A DNA stretch of 64,000 bases from contig JAZAYU010000010.1 in assembly GCA_038501625.1 (NCBI GenBank), positions 7,771,380-7,835,379 of the forward strand, given 5' to 3'. This DNA is from Corbicula japonica. Lineage: Eukaryota; Mollusca; Bivalvia; Venerida; Cyrenidae. Numbering within the stretch: position 1 is the stretch's first letter; each line of letters opens with the position of its first letter. Below are positions 1-13,300 of this stretch, piece by piece. The notes beneath the pieces were generated by a model. It searched no databases. It had not been told where the DNA came from and saw nothing but the letters and a program-made list of their open reading frames with translations. Both the position numbers and the translations under genes were made by a program.

Positions 1-1252
1 TCTGCCTGTCCGTCTGTCAGCCAGTCAAACAGACTGACTTTTGAATCAAGATTTTTATCCAGTCAGCATTTCTCCCCTTTTTATGCATAGAATATGAGGT
101 ATTCAGCCTCTTCTATTGTGTTAAATAAATGATCGTTTGATGGTTGTCAAGATGTTGTTAAAATGACGTCACTTTTACAACGCTGGCCATTGTCAACGTG
201 CTAATCAAAACCATTACTACCGATAACGACGTCGCACCAACATTGGGCTAGCGTTGTTTCTCCTAAGCCAAGGTTTCACCAACCGTACAACCAAATGCAA
301 ACGTTGGAACAATGTCATCTTAATTGCTTGTAGGCCGGTCGAGGAGACACCCATTAGTATAGTTTTGTATATTGTTTAATAACCCAAAGCATATATGCGT
401 CTTGCTGTTTAAGTTTTGTTTTTTGTTCTCAGGATTAAAGTTCTTAGAACCGCTGTCAAAATTCTAAATTGTGAACAATCATCATTTATGGGTACCTAAT
501 TAATACGTTATAGACTCTTACTCGGTCATTATCAGTAAATTAACGAGGATTAAAAAGAATATCTATCTTATGAACTATAGGTCTATTGCTGATCACGAAC
601 ATTTCCTACACAAAAAAACGCAACAAACATGACATAGGTAAAGAGTTAATAACGTTTTGTGACAAACAAAAGAAGAGGTCAATCTTACATTTTATTAAAC
701 CAAATTAACTAGAATGCGCAAAGAAATACGCTGATTATTTTGCCCACGGGATATGGAAAATCTGTTATCTATATCTACTAAATTGTGCATCATTTGTGCA
801 ACTCGAAGGTTTACAAATTGCAGTATAATACGCCTACGTCAATATAACAGTGACCAGGTTGAGTGCCATCAAATTGCTATCAACATCTCTGTTGAGATAA
901 TCGCAAAAATGAATCTTGTAATATGAGTTCCGTTTTATTTTTAAACTAGTGTTAAGCTGTTTATCTCCAGCAGCATGAACTAAACATGTAAAGCGGGGAA
1001 TACCGCCTAATTTTAAACTTTAAGGAGCGATTAATGAAGCTCGTCAATGACCCTCTTGCGGCTATAACCGCCAGACAAAATTGGCTTACTACTGTCGCTA
1101 GAGACATGCACAGTGAAACAGTCAAAATACGTTACGCCTCATTTTGCCGAAAAGTATACGTTACGCATTTTAGCACACCCTGATGTGCGTACGTGAGAAA
1201 TTCAACTCGTTAAAATCCGAATTAAAAATCTTAATGTGAAATTATTTTTCAG
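1..1252. other. Upstream region of JMJD6, no gene recognised
   Basis: No coding exon was recognised. A palindromic CRE-like TGACGTCA is at 164-171. The AG at 1251-1252 behind a T-rich run looks like the 3' end of a 5'-UTR intron, so part of this stretch may be JMJD6 leader or intron. Confidence 0.4.
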
Positions 1253-1260
1253 TTTTCTGA

Positions 1261-1315
1261 ATGGACCACAGAACTAGAAAGCGTGTGAGGGAAGCCAAAT
1301 TGAAAGCCCGACCAG
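1261..1315 (+). CDS. JMJD6: JMJD6 coding exon 1
   Basis: This exon encodes the basic start [18 protein letters not shown], matching the N-terminus of vertebrate JMJD6. It ends in phase 1 before the donor GTAAAG at 1316. It is too short for a simple ORF scan and was found by homology and frame. Confidence 0.93.
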
Positions 1316-4300
1316 GTAAAGACAATCTATTGGATTTTGACGCTCAAAGATTTACCGATTTTTGTCTTATAAGCAATGTCCCCAACTGGTACAGGCACTG
1401 TGCAACTTTAAATATGGAGTAAAATTACCAAATAATGTTTACAAATTGTCCTGACTGATGCAGTGTAGTTGGCACGAATGTGCCATCTGACACTGTTTTT
1501 ATAAGCGATAAATCACATATATATGTTGTAAATGGTTGCGTAAAGTAGCAATTGAAGATGACATTGAAAATTTCGAAATTAGTGTCTAAACTTTATGGTA
1601 ATCCCGAACATACATACACTCTTAATGGTGTGGAACTAGCACAAGTTTCTGAAGAATGCGATCTTGGAGTGTCTTTTGATAAGGATCTCAAATTCAGTAG
1701 GCATGTAGCATCAAAAGTGAAAAAAGCCAACTCAATCTTGGCTTTAATCAAGAACAGATTTAGTTTTCTGGATAAACATGTATTTCTAAAGCCCCTAGTA
1801 AGACCACATTTGGAATATGCTAATGTTGTTTGGTGCCCTTTTCTAAAAAAAGACATTGTCTCCATTGAAAACTTGCAAATGAGAGCAACACGTCTTGTGC
1901 CTGAGCTGCGGGATCTTCCTTATCATCAGAGACTCAGAGAGCTGAAGTTACCAACACTAAAATTTAGAAGACAAAGAGCAGATGCATTACAGACATTTAA
2001 ATTACTTAACAACATAGATGACTATAATTATGAAAACCTATTCAAGTTATCCATAAGTTCAACTAGAGGGCATCGATTCAAGTTAGAGAAATCCAGACAC
2101 AGGACAACTGTTACACTCAATATGTTTCCTGCATGCATACCGTATATACTCAGCCATAAGTTGAGGTTTTTTCCTTTCAAAATCACTTCTAAAAAGTCGA
2201 TTAGACTTATGGCCGAGAGAAAGAAATATACTTTTAAAAATCGTCGCGAATCGCCGCCATTTTGATTTGTTGTTGTTGTACCAAACGTGTTAACGGGTAA
2301 AAGCCGTACTTACGTAGTTGGAGTTACGTTCGTAGCTATATGACATTGAATTCATTGAAAAACAGAAAGACAATTTATTTCAACATTAGCATTCTACCTA
2401 CAACGCTTGTTTGTAGGAAATTAGAAAATATAATTATTCACGTTTTAGTTTTACACAATATAGATTTAAGTGTTTGCAAAATCGTCGCGAATTGCTGCCG
2501 TTTCGTATAAATTATGCTATACATAATGTGTAAGCGAGTAAAGGCAGTATTTGGAGATACGTTGTATCTATTTGAAATTGAACTCATTTAGAAACGGAAT
2601 GAAAATTTATTGCAACATTATAATTCTACCTACAACGTTTGTTTGTAGAAATTATAAAATATAATTATTTAGTTTTACACAGTTGCTGTTGTTTTGTTGA
2701 AGCGCGTTCATATAATTACTTGTTTGCTAAATTGAAGCATGTAATCAGTGAAATATTATTTTACTAACGACAAACTGAGTAAATCAAAATTGAACCAGGG
2801 TCTATTCAATTTATTAATATACCTTGATGTATGTAATTGTCGCCGAAAACTGCCAAGTGCATGTCAAACCGTGATGACATTTGATAAAGGGACACATTTT
2901 TCTTCTGTTCTCTCGCTGACAGTCGCTAATTGCTATCAAAACAAACTCGGCATGACAAAGGAAGTTTATTACAAAGCACCTGCCAATTTGGCCCAACTTT
3001 CCGCTACGCTGAGATTGTCTAACAGCTCTGCTCTAGCCAATCAGTCCTGTTAGCATAACCAAATCGTACAGAAACTCCGCCTCCCACCAGTCAGTGCTCG
3101 CATATGAATTTTTAAGATTATTTCTATTGGCTGGAGGCGGAGTTACACGTTAACTTAAACGACGATAATTTATTCGTTCATAAAATATTTAACAGTTTTT
3201 AATAGGGCATTAGGTGAAAAGATATATGCTTTAAAATGTGATGAAATAAAGCCGTGAATGATAGCCGTATTTTTTTTGTTATGTACTTGAAATAAAGTAA
3301 ACAATATTTCTGTTCTCTGTACTTGTTTTTATTAATTAAAATATTAGTTTTTGTTCATGCTTAAAATGCTTTGGTTTATGAAATTGCATAAAAGAATTAT
3401 AAAAAAACAGCGAGTTGAATGTACTTAATTGATTTTTTCAAGGTTACGTTGGCAATGTTTTGGGCCGTATATAGCTGCATCAAAGTTGCTTAAAAGGTCC
3501 CAATTGTACTTATTGATTTTCTCAATGGTTACGCCGGCGATGTATCGGGCCATATTTACCTGCATAAAAGTTGCTTAAAAATCGCCAATTTTAGCAGTTT
3601 TTCAACTCGAATTATGAGTCAAGGTAAAAAACGACTTTGAGAGGTGAAAATCCACCCCTCCACTTATGGATGGATCGACCTATGGCTGAGTATATACGGT
3701 AGTTAATTTTTGGAACTCACTGCCTCAGCATGTAGTATTGGCTAAAAATGTGAATGTTTTCAAGAATCTATTTGATCAGTATTTTCAACATGTCATGTAC
3801 GAGTGGAATGACTAAAACATATATAGCTCAGAGCTGTAATTCTTCAAAATTAATATACCAATCACCACTAACTTTTTGAGAAGACTGAAAGGGAAGCTTT
3901 TGTTTGAAATAATTACCCAAAGAAGGAGGTGTTTCATAAGGTCTATGACCTTTCCAATGAACTCTACAGCATCCTATAGGTATCCTAAGGTAAACAACGA
4001 AAGACAGTATTTCCGTACAAGCGGTCAAGGGGGTACATGTTTGTATAACCACATAGCAGCTTTGCCTAAAATTAATCATATTTTAAAATATTTATTGAAA
4101 TCAACAAACCTATATTCGGTAGACACTTACTGCATTAATGTTAAAATATTCTAAGTTACACCAAAAATAATTTCATTTTGTGTTACTTTATTTTTCGCAG
4201 TTAAAAATTGTGATAGTGATGTAAGCTTCATCCTAAAGTTGATAAAGAATGAATAAAAAATTACATTTAAGAAACAGCATTGGATAATTTTTATGACAAG

Positions 4301-7300
4301 TTACAATTAATTGCTAAATCAAATTAAATATTTTAAAAGTTTGAGCTAATTTTAAAGTTTATCATTGTAAAAATTGTTTTCCTCAATACGCTCTATACAT
4401 CGCCATTATCAACATCCCCCCTGACCAAAGTACAATCGGTACCAGAAAACGGCATAAGGAGGTAATTTTGAAATAAAAAATACATGTATGTGTGACACAG
4501 AAGAGCATGTTTTTCACTGTCAGGGGAAGGGACCCATAATGTTAGGGAAAATAGTGTGAGTTTTCCTCTGATTTTTATATGTAATTCAGAAGTATTTCCA
4601 TACATTTGGGTGGAGGGTTTTTGTAGCGTACAGGCTCTGGCATGTTTACACAGATGAATCAGTAGCGTTGGTATCTAGATCTATGATTGATTATTTTCAA
4701 AGGAATTCTTCACTTACAATAATTCTTTGACAACTTCCTTAAAAGCTTTTGGAACCTTATTTTATTTTGGTAATGCCAACACAGGGCTTTTTCAGTTAGT
4801 CTCACAGGGCCAAAAATGGACCCCATTCCCAATGCCAAATAGGGGCCATTTTTCCCAATTTCAAGAAAAAAATTTCCATTTCAACAGAAATAACTTAATT
4901 TTGCCTATCAAATAGAAACAAACAAGAGAATCTATGTAATCAAGGGACGTTTAAAATTACAAAATTAGTTTTTTTACTTTTCATCAGTCATCTGTTAAAC
5001 CTACATTCCTCAAATCTATGTATGCAACCTCTTTAAAACCACTATATACCATGTAAAAAAATTTCCAATTTGAGCAGGGGCCTTTTTCCCAAATACCCCT
5101 GAAAAAGCCCTGCAACATCAATGAAGAAATTGTTTTGATATCCAATGACCTAATCTAACAGTAAAGCTAACTCAACACCCGTCACATGAACATTTTCTTT
5201 GTCAGCTTGGTGACATGACCACTATTTATAGATTGAACAAAATGTTTAAACCTTCCACTACCAGCCTTTGAAAAACACTTTTAAAACTTTATAAATAAAT
5301 TTTGGTTTATATTTTGTAAATAATTATGTGACAAAATGTTTTAATGAAAGATCACATTTCTACGATCATTGTATAAACACACGAATATCAAACACATTTG
5401 CTATATTTTATTTTTAAGAGCCAACTTGACCTTTTTATGATAACTTTAGAGCCATATTTATTAATTTGGCTAATGCTAGTGCTTACATAGTATTGGTTGT
5501 ACTCAGTATGTATTTGTTATTGATTCTGTATGGATGCTTTGAATTCATTCATTGTTAACATCTTGGTTTATTACTTTCTAGAGCTGGGATCAGAGGCCGA
5601 TGGCTGGTACAAAAACAACTACATTGAGACCCTGGACCTGTCCAAGTCCTCGGTCAAGGACAACATGGAGCGTGTGGATGCAAGAACAATCACATTAGAA
5701 GAGTTCAGAGAAAAATATGAAAAAACATACACACCAGTGGTTCTTACACATTTACAAGACAGCTGGCAGGCTGGACAAAAGTGGACTCTAAATGTATAAC
5801 ATTACTCTAACATTGAGTTATTATTTGAAAGAAATAATTCCATTTCCTTATAACTGTCACTTGCAACTTGGTTGGGGTGGACCAAAGTGGTCTCTGTATG
5901 TATTTCTAAAATGATGCTTTAAAGATCATGTTATAACTTTTAAGAAATGAACACATTTAATTATAAATAAGACTTACAACCTGGGAAGGGTCACAACGCT
6001 ATTTTTTAAATGCTGAAACTTATATTGCTGAATGTTTTAAGATAGTACATCATGAACAAAGTGACTGTGAGAAATAAGTGATAAGCAAAGCATTTGCCAC
6101 ATATGCCACCTGTGAAGACTTAGATCAGCCTGCACGTCCACACAGTCTGATAAGCATCTACATTGTTTGCCGTTCAGTTAAACATATTGTTAAACATTTT
6201 CTGTAAAACAACATTGTGACCAATATCTGGACTTGCTTGGATTGATTTTAACCCTTTACTCCATATATAGGCCTTTTATCACATGAGTGAACAGTGTAGA
6301 TCCAGATCAGCTGGCACATCAGTTAGCACAGATGTCTGGCTGATCTGGATATAGACTGGGCCCAAGATCATAAAACTAAGTTTTATGACTGGTCGCCATT
6401 TCAGCCAATCAGATGCTTGAGAGTTGAGACTGATCTCCAGATTTAGTTTTATGATCTTGGGCACTGGTCACACATGCTATAAAATATGTATCTTAATCTA
6501 TGGAATTAAGGGTTAAGTCAGTAAGCGAAATAAACAACCTGAACAATTTATGTCACAGTGGCAATTTTCTTCTGGTAGTTTGGAACACTTATCAACATAG
6601 TATACTTATTAAATTATTCTAATGCAGTTCAATATTAGTTCATTCCTTCTGTATTTTGGTGGAAATAACTAACATATCAATGTAGTATTTACCAAGAAAT
6701 GTCAGAGTTCTGCATCTCCAGATCAAAGCTACCAAAATTGAAAGGGATGACCACATAACTAATTTACATTGGAAATGTAGAACTAATTTACGTTGGTAAT
6801 ACAGATGCGTGAATAATACAGAGTTTGAGTATATGTTAAAATAGTATAAAAAAACATTGTGCATATTTCAGCGACTAGCAAAGAAGTACCGAAATCAAAA
6901 GTTTAAATGTGGAGAAGATGACGAGGGTTACTCGGTGAAGATGAAGATGAAATATTTTACTGAATATATGGAGAACAACAAAGATGACAGCCCATTGTAT
7001 ATATTTGACAGCAGCTATGGAGAGGTAAGCCCCTGTGTAAAATGTCATTTGTGATTCTGTGAATACATACTGTGTATACATACATGCTGTGATTTGCATA
7101 CCTTTCATTGTTCATAACATCTTTGTATATGTATACCATCTCATTTTTCTAAACTATGTCACTAACTTAATTGAAAGATCATGATGTAAGTTAACCCTCT
7201 CCTCCATATATACGCATTCGTGCCGTCTGATCTGGATCTGCATTGGTTGCATTTTGGTCAGAAATAATCTAAAGAATCATTAAGCGAACAGTGCAGATCC

Positions 7301-10300
7301 TGATCAGATGGCACGGATGTGCTGGCTGATCTGGATCTACTATGTGCACCCAAAGGTGTGTCTATGGAGGAAAGAGTTAGTTGATCAGATGATGTGATGT
7401 TACTCATGTGGAAACTCTTATCAGTGTGCGTATGGTTAACCCTTTCCTTGATATTAAGCATTTTTACGCATGTGTGACCAGTGTAGATCCAGATCAGCCG
7501 TCACATTCGTGCTGTCTGATCAGGATCTGCACTCGTCGCATTTTGGTCAGAAATACCTAATGAATCAAAAAGCAAACAGTTTAGATCCTGATCCGACAGC
7601 AGGGATGTGCCGGCTGATCTGTGTCTAAACTGTTCGCCCTAGCAATAAAGGTGTATCTATACAGGACAGGGTTAAATGGAGGTTAGTGCAATTTGAAACA
7701 ATTTACTATGGTACAAAAAACCAGTATTGCCATCTACTGCTTTTGTTGTCACTATGGTTGATTCCAAAATAAATGTCTGGCCATTAAATTCAAGCTACCA
7801 ACTGGCCTTAAATAAATAAAGAACTAATTTCATTTATCCTTGGAATAACAATAAAAGTAATATGTGGATATGTGTTTGTGTGTTTTGAGAAGCATTCAAA
7901 GAAGAGTAGACTGTTGGAAGATTATGATGTACCAGAGTTCTTTCGGGACGATTTATTCAGATATGCCGGTGAAGATAAAAGACCACCTTACAGGTAAGAT
8001 TGTTTGAACAGTATGAACACATTTAAAAATATGTTGCTGTGACTGACATAATTTGGTTTATAGGACTGTAATAATTAACAGGAATACCATATGTAAGACA
8101 AACCACTTTTAAGGTGGTTGTGTTGGGATACCAGTTAAGTTGGAATAGATTGCCACTTCCGATGTGATTTCACCAATTACAATGTATCAGGGATTTCAAT
8201 AGCTTTTAAAAAACCCAGAGGTCATCCTTGTTGAGAATGTTCATGTGGTCATTATCAGATAGTGACAAGTCGAGTCTTTTATTTAGTGAACTTACTAATT
8301 ATAAAATTGCTTTAACTTTATTTTAATTTATTTTCGGTGGTTAAATAAGGATTTACTTCATTTTTAAAATGCAATATACACATTAAATTTTATTATCCCA
8401 TAAATTATTAGAAAAAGGGTCTTCACAGAAAACCTCAGATTTTGGAGAAAAAGTGGTGGGAAGGTGCATCTTACAGTGATGTGCCTTATATTGGAAAACA
8501 TTGATTAATCATGTGTAAAAGCTACTTGGCACATATAATCAATGTCATTCTCTCATAATCAATTTAAATTGATGTTTAACACTGACAGTAAAAAGGCATA
8601 CCTGGTCATATATTTGTCAGGATTGAAATTCATTGTTTGGCCTTCTAGGTATTTAGTGCAATTACTACCTATTTTTGTTATGAATTTTTTCATCCTACTT
8701 AGTGCATATAATAAAGAAAACAGGTGAAACAGTTTTTTTTCTTGGAAACACCAACCTTTATATAACAAGTAGCAGCAAGCATGGAATAGTAAGGGGTACT
8801 TTGAAAGCTAATAATCATAAACCATTTGAAACCGTAGCAATCTGATTTATAAAATCAATTATAATTCAGGGATTATACACCTGAGAATAGAGACAAGTCT
8901 CGAATCTTGGCAATCTGATTGGTTGAAATTAACTAAGCCTAAGATCTGAGTTTTGTGTTTATGTTCACTTTTTCTCAATAACCATTCAAGGTAGTGCTTT
9001 GAAACTTAACATAGTTGTCTGACATCACAATAGCAATTATAAGGACAAGTTTAATAACTATTGAATGTATTTTGTCATAGTTTTGCCACTTTTATCACTT
9101 AAAATTTAATGAATGAAACCTCATTTCGTTGCTTTGCTGAATCCTTACTTTTCTGATTTATAACATTATGGCCTGGTTACATAGAATTTACGATATACTA
9201 GTAGATAATTATTTTGCCTTTATACATGTAGGTGGTTTGTGATGGGATCAGCTAGATCAGGGACCGGGATCCACATTGATCCGCTGGGAACCAGTGCTTG
9301 GAATGCTCTTGTTACAGGATATAAAAGGTACAGTAGTTAGCCTTCCTCTTATACTTATGTATGGCTCATAGAAAACATGAAGTCACTAGCATGTGGTACC
9401 AAACATTCTCAAGATCAGCGAAGTTATAGTTCAAAATATCCATAATTTATGGACAAAATGACCCTGCAGCTAAAATTGTAAGAGTTAACATGAGGCTTTC
9501 AGAAATTTCAAGAGTCTAAGGTTCATTTCAAGGGTCGAATGGAACCCCTGTACTGGGAGATAGCGTGCGATTTCTCAATCTTACAGAAATTCTAACAAAA
9601 TGATGTAGTTACATGTAACTCTTACCAAGAAATTAGCTGTGCTACATTTTGGTTGTCAAAAAATTGAAATCCGTCCATGGAAAAGCTAGTGTGAAACATG
9701 TCTGTCTTAAATTTCTCTGTTTAACTTGGTCAAATTTGATAGCAGCTAGATCAGACTAGAGACCAGGGAAAATATATGTCCAAGCATAATACATGATAAA
9801 AATAAAAAAAATCAATGGGAACTTGTGTTTTGTTCATGCTTAATCTTGTTTTCAGGTGGTGTTTGCTGCCAACCCATACACCCAAAGATCTGATCAAAGT
9901 GAAGTCAACTGAAGGCGGTAAACAGAGAGACGAGGCTGTCACATGGTTCAAGGTCATGTATCCCCGTACACAGTTACCAACTTGGCCGAAAGACTGTAAA
10001 GCTGTAAGTATATAAATATCATGTGTGAACAAGCAAGGATTAAGAGTTTATCTCCCTTGTCTCTAATAAAAGATTCCTGAAAAGGAGTCTTTAAACCAAG
10101 GTGCACTTAACCCTTTCCTCCCTAAATATGCATTTTTATGCATGTGCGACCAGCATAGATCCAGATCAGCCGGCACATCCGTGTTGTCTGATCAGGATCT
10201 GCACTGGTCGCATTTTGGTCAGAAATAACCAAATCATATTAAAAAGTGAACATTGCAAATCCTGATCAGTAGCCCACTGTTCGCCCACACAATGAATGTC

Positions 10301-13300
10301 TATGGAGGAAAAGGTTAAAAGAACCTGGGGCAGTCTGGAATTAAACAGTCCTTTGAATCTTTCCGTCAGAAACCTAAAATGACTAACACTGTGTTGAGGT
10401 GTTGCAAAAACACTATTTTCAAGGGTTAATACAAGTAATATTTGGACTTTTCATTCATTGAAAATTAAATAAAATATACTTATTAAGCTATGAAGCTAAA
10501 TATGACTTGTTTAAGTAAGTTAATTGTTAATGTTATTAAATTTTGGCAGTAAGAAGATGCTGTTGCTGATGCTATCACTGATGAACATGGTATTACATCA
10601 TCCAAACTAGAGAAAACAGAAAAAAAAGAAATTTTGTGCATCAAATACAAATCCTATAATTATTTGTCAGCTGAATTAAGAAATATATACTATAATACAA
10701 TAAAGCATATTAAACTGTTTGTTCATCTAGATTACCATTTTTATTTTGCATTCAGAAAGTAATACTTCTAAAGGTTTTTTCCGAAACAACCTTACAGATC
10801 AGCAAGAACACCCATGCCATATGATCAGGATCTACACTGTTTGCATTTTGATTTATTAGTTATTTCCAACCAAGTAGCTAACAGTGCATATCCTGATCAG
10901 ATGGCACAGATATGACAGCTGATCTGGATCTACACTGTTTGCACACACAATGACCTTTGTAGTAAAGCGATATAATTGTCAAACTCTTGTTATTTCAGCT
11001 GGAGATTCTACAGTGTCCCGGGGAGACAGTGTTTATACCAGGGGGATGGTGGCATGTTGTCCTTAATCTGGACAACAGTATTGCTGTCACTCAGAACTTC
11101 TGTAGTGTTGTCAACTTTCCCGTTGTCTGGCATAAGACTGTCAGAGGGCGACCAAAACTCTCCAAAAAATGGATTAAAATATTACAGGTAACATTTTACT
11201 AACAAATACATTATTATTCCAATTATTGCAACAACGGTAACATTAAATTTCTTGGAGATGAATTGTCACACAGTGCACATACTAGTAGTTGCATTATTTT
11301 CATATGATAAGCTATGATGAACTTTGCATGAGTTTGATTCAGCGTTATTTTCTAGATCAAACTATGTGAAAATTAAACCTTCCTGAAATAAAATAATACC
11401 CAGGTCAACATTATCAGTTACATATTTTACAGCAGCAGACATGATTTTTTAAAAATCTCAATGTTGTTAAAATTATTATCACATATATGAGAAAAAATAT
11501 TTCTATGTTACCCTACCTTAAAAATGCTAGAAAAATTGTCAAAGATATCACTAAAATGTCACACAAATATAACAAGTATTTAACCATTGGCATGGATTGG
11601 CTTTGAGGGAGACTTAGGAGAAATAGTCTTCCGAATTTTCAGAACTTATCCCTCTGCTAAGCCATGGGAGGAGTTTTCCCTAAGTGCTTCATACTGTACT
11701 ATCATATAATTTCGCGGGGACAAATTTTCCCGCAAAACCTGTAAATAGCAAATTCGCGGGGGCATGAATTCGCACAACTGTATTTTCCTATAAGGTAACA
11801 CTGTTAAATGGTTTATTTTCGCTGGGGTTGAATTTCGCGCTCTTGCCGCATCGCGAAATTTGCGAAAATTAAACCAGCACGAAATAAAATGATTTAACAG
11901 TACATAAAGCCAGTCCTAGGTGACTTTTCCCTAAAACTGGAAAAGCTTCTCCCTGTTCAGACAACCTAGGCTGTAGATTATAAAACTAAGAATGGAAATC
12001 AGTCTGGTGTCAATTTCAGCCAATCAGATGCTTAAAATTGGAGACTGGTTTCTATTCTCAGTTATATTACCTTGGGACCTCAGCCACTTCCTGAGTTGTG
12101 GTAATATATTACAGCATGAGCGCCCTGAGGTAGCAGCGATGGCAGAAACAGTAGATCTACAGAAGCCAACTGGGTTCAACTCGGACAGCAGTAGCTCTGG
12201 ATCGTCAAGCTCCAGCGACTCGGATGAAGACTCCACCTCCAATATGATGTCCAGGAATAAAAGGTAAATTACAACACTGACAGCAGTTTCTGTGATAACA
12301 TTTAACCTTTTACCCTTAGACTAGATATATACGAACATTATCACATGTGCCGGTAGTGTAGATCCAAACCAGCCGTCATATCCATGTCAACTGATCTGCA
12401 TCTACAACTGTTTGCATCTTGGTCAGAAATAACCTTATGAATCAAACAGCAAACAATTTAGATCCTGGTCAGATGACATTGATGTTCCACTTTTTCTTGA
12501 TCTACACTGTTCGCCCTTCAGATAAAAGCCATATCCTGGAGTAAGGGCTTAATTTCTTATGCACTTAATGTTGCTTGGTACTGATCTTAGACATTTCTGA
12601 GCAGCCTTTAATTTGAGCATTTTGTATGTCAGCAGTATGTTAAAGAAAGTGCATAAGAGTAGGTTTTGTTATCACATTCAAATTTGTCTGCAAAATACTG
12701 ATATTTCAGGACTGAAGGTTATAAAACTGAGCATGGAAACCAGTCTTAAATCTCAAGCATCAGTGGTTTTCTTGGGGTACTATAATTCAAGGATGTTATG
12801 GGCAGATTGAAAAATTTCAAACCCTAGCAAAACTTAATATAGAAATGGCTGAAAAAATTAATCCTCACAAAAAAAGTGATTATATAGTATGGCAATTCCA
12901 TCTCCCTTTCTAGTACCATGTCTGTAATTATACCCCCACAAACGAAGTTTGAGGGGGTATATAGGAGTGAGCTTGTTGGTCAGTCGGTCGGTCAGTCTGT
13001 CGGTCTGTCAGTCTGTTTGATTCTTCGTTTCCGGATTATAACTCATGAAAGGCTTGACAAAATTGAATAATTTTTGGTACACACGTATATAAGATACAGG
13101 TCAAGTTCGATTTTGGGGCTGGTGGGGTCAGTGTCAAAGTCACTGTTACTAAAAATAGAAAAATGCTTTCCGGACGATAACTCCTGAAAGGCATCAATTA
13201 TTTTAAAAATTTTTAGTACAGAGAAGTAACATCACAAGATACAGGTCAAGTTCGACTTTGGTGTTGGTGGGATCAATGTCAAGGTCAGTATTACTAAAAA

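Larger units (their letters stand above)
2140..3699. mobile_element. Non-autonomous DNA transposon with TA target duplication, inserted in the LINE
   Basis: The left end (TA)CCGTATATACTCAGCCATA and the right end TATGGCTGAGTATATACGG(TA) are inverted copies of about 20 bp. TA is duplicated at 2138-2139 and 3700-3701. Removing the element with one TA rejoins the LINE frame, which confirms both ends. No transposase is encoded. Inside are two older tandem duplications: 2241-2458 with 2482-2681, and 3421-3505 with 3506-3589. The TA duplication fits a Tc1/mariner-type mover, but the family is inferred from that alone. Confidence 0.85.
1552..3815 (+). pseudogene. 5'-truncated CR1/jockey-like LINE reverse-transcriptase fragment, split by a transposon
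   Basis: The open frame from 1552 matches the C-terminal third of a non-LTR reverse transcriptase: [28 protein letters not shown] and [20 protein letters not shown] are signatures of this family. The match stops near 2139, inside an inserted DNA transposon. It resumes in the same frame at 3702 with [12 protein letters not shown] and ends at TAA 3813-3815. The endonuclease and catalytic reverse-transcriptase parts are missing, so this is a dead 5'-truncated copy. It sits in JMJD6 intron 1 in the gene's orientation. Residues read between about 2140 and 2265 belong to the insertion. Confidence 0.85.

Noticed and set aside
1261..1315. JMJD6 starting further upstream
   Set aside because: The ATG at 1261 gives the family N-terminus and an acceptor-like AG lies 8 nt before it.
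3876..4154. A 92-codon frame downstream of the LINE
   Set aside because: No motif, no splice context and no match to the LINE 3' end.
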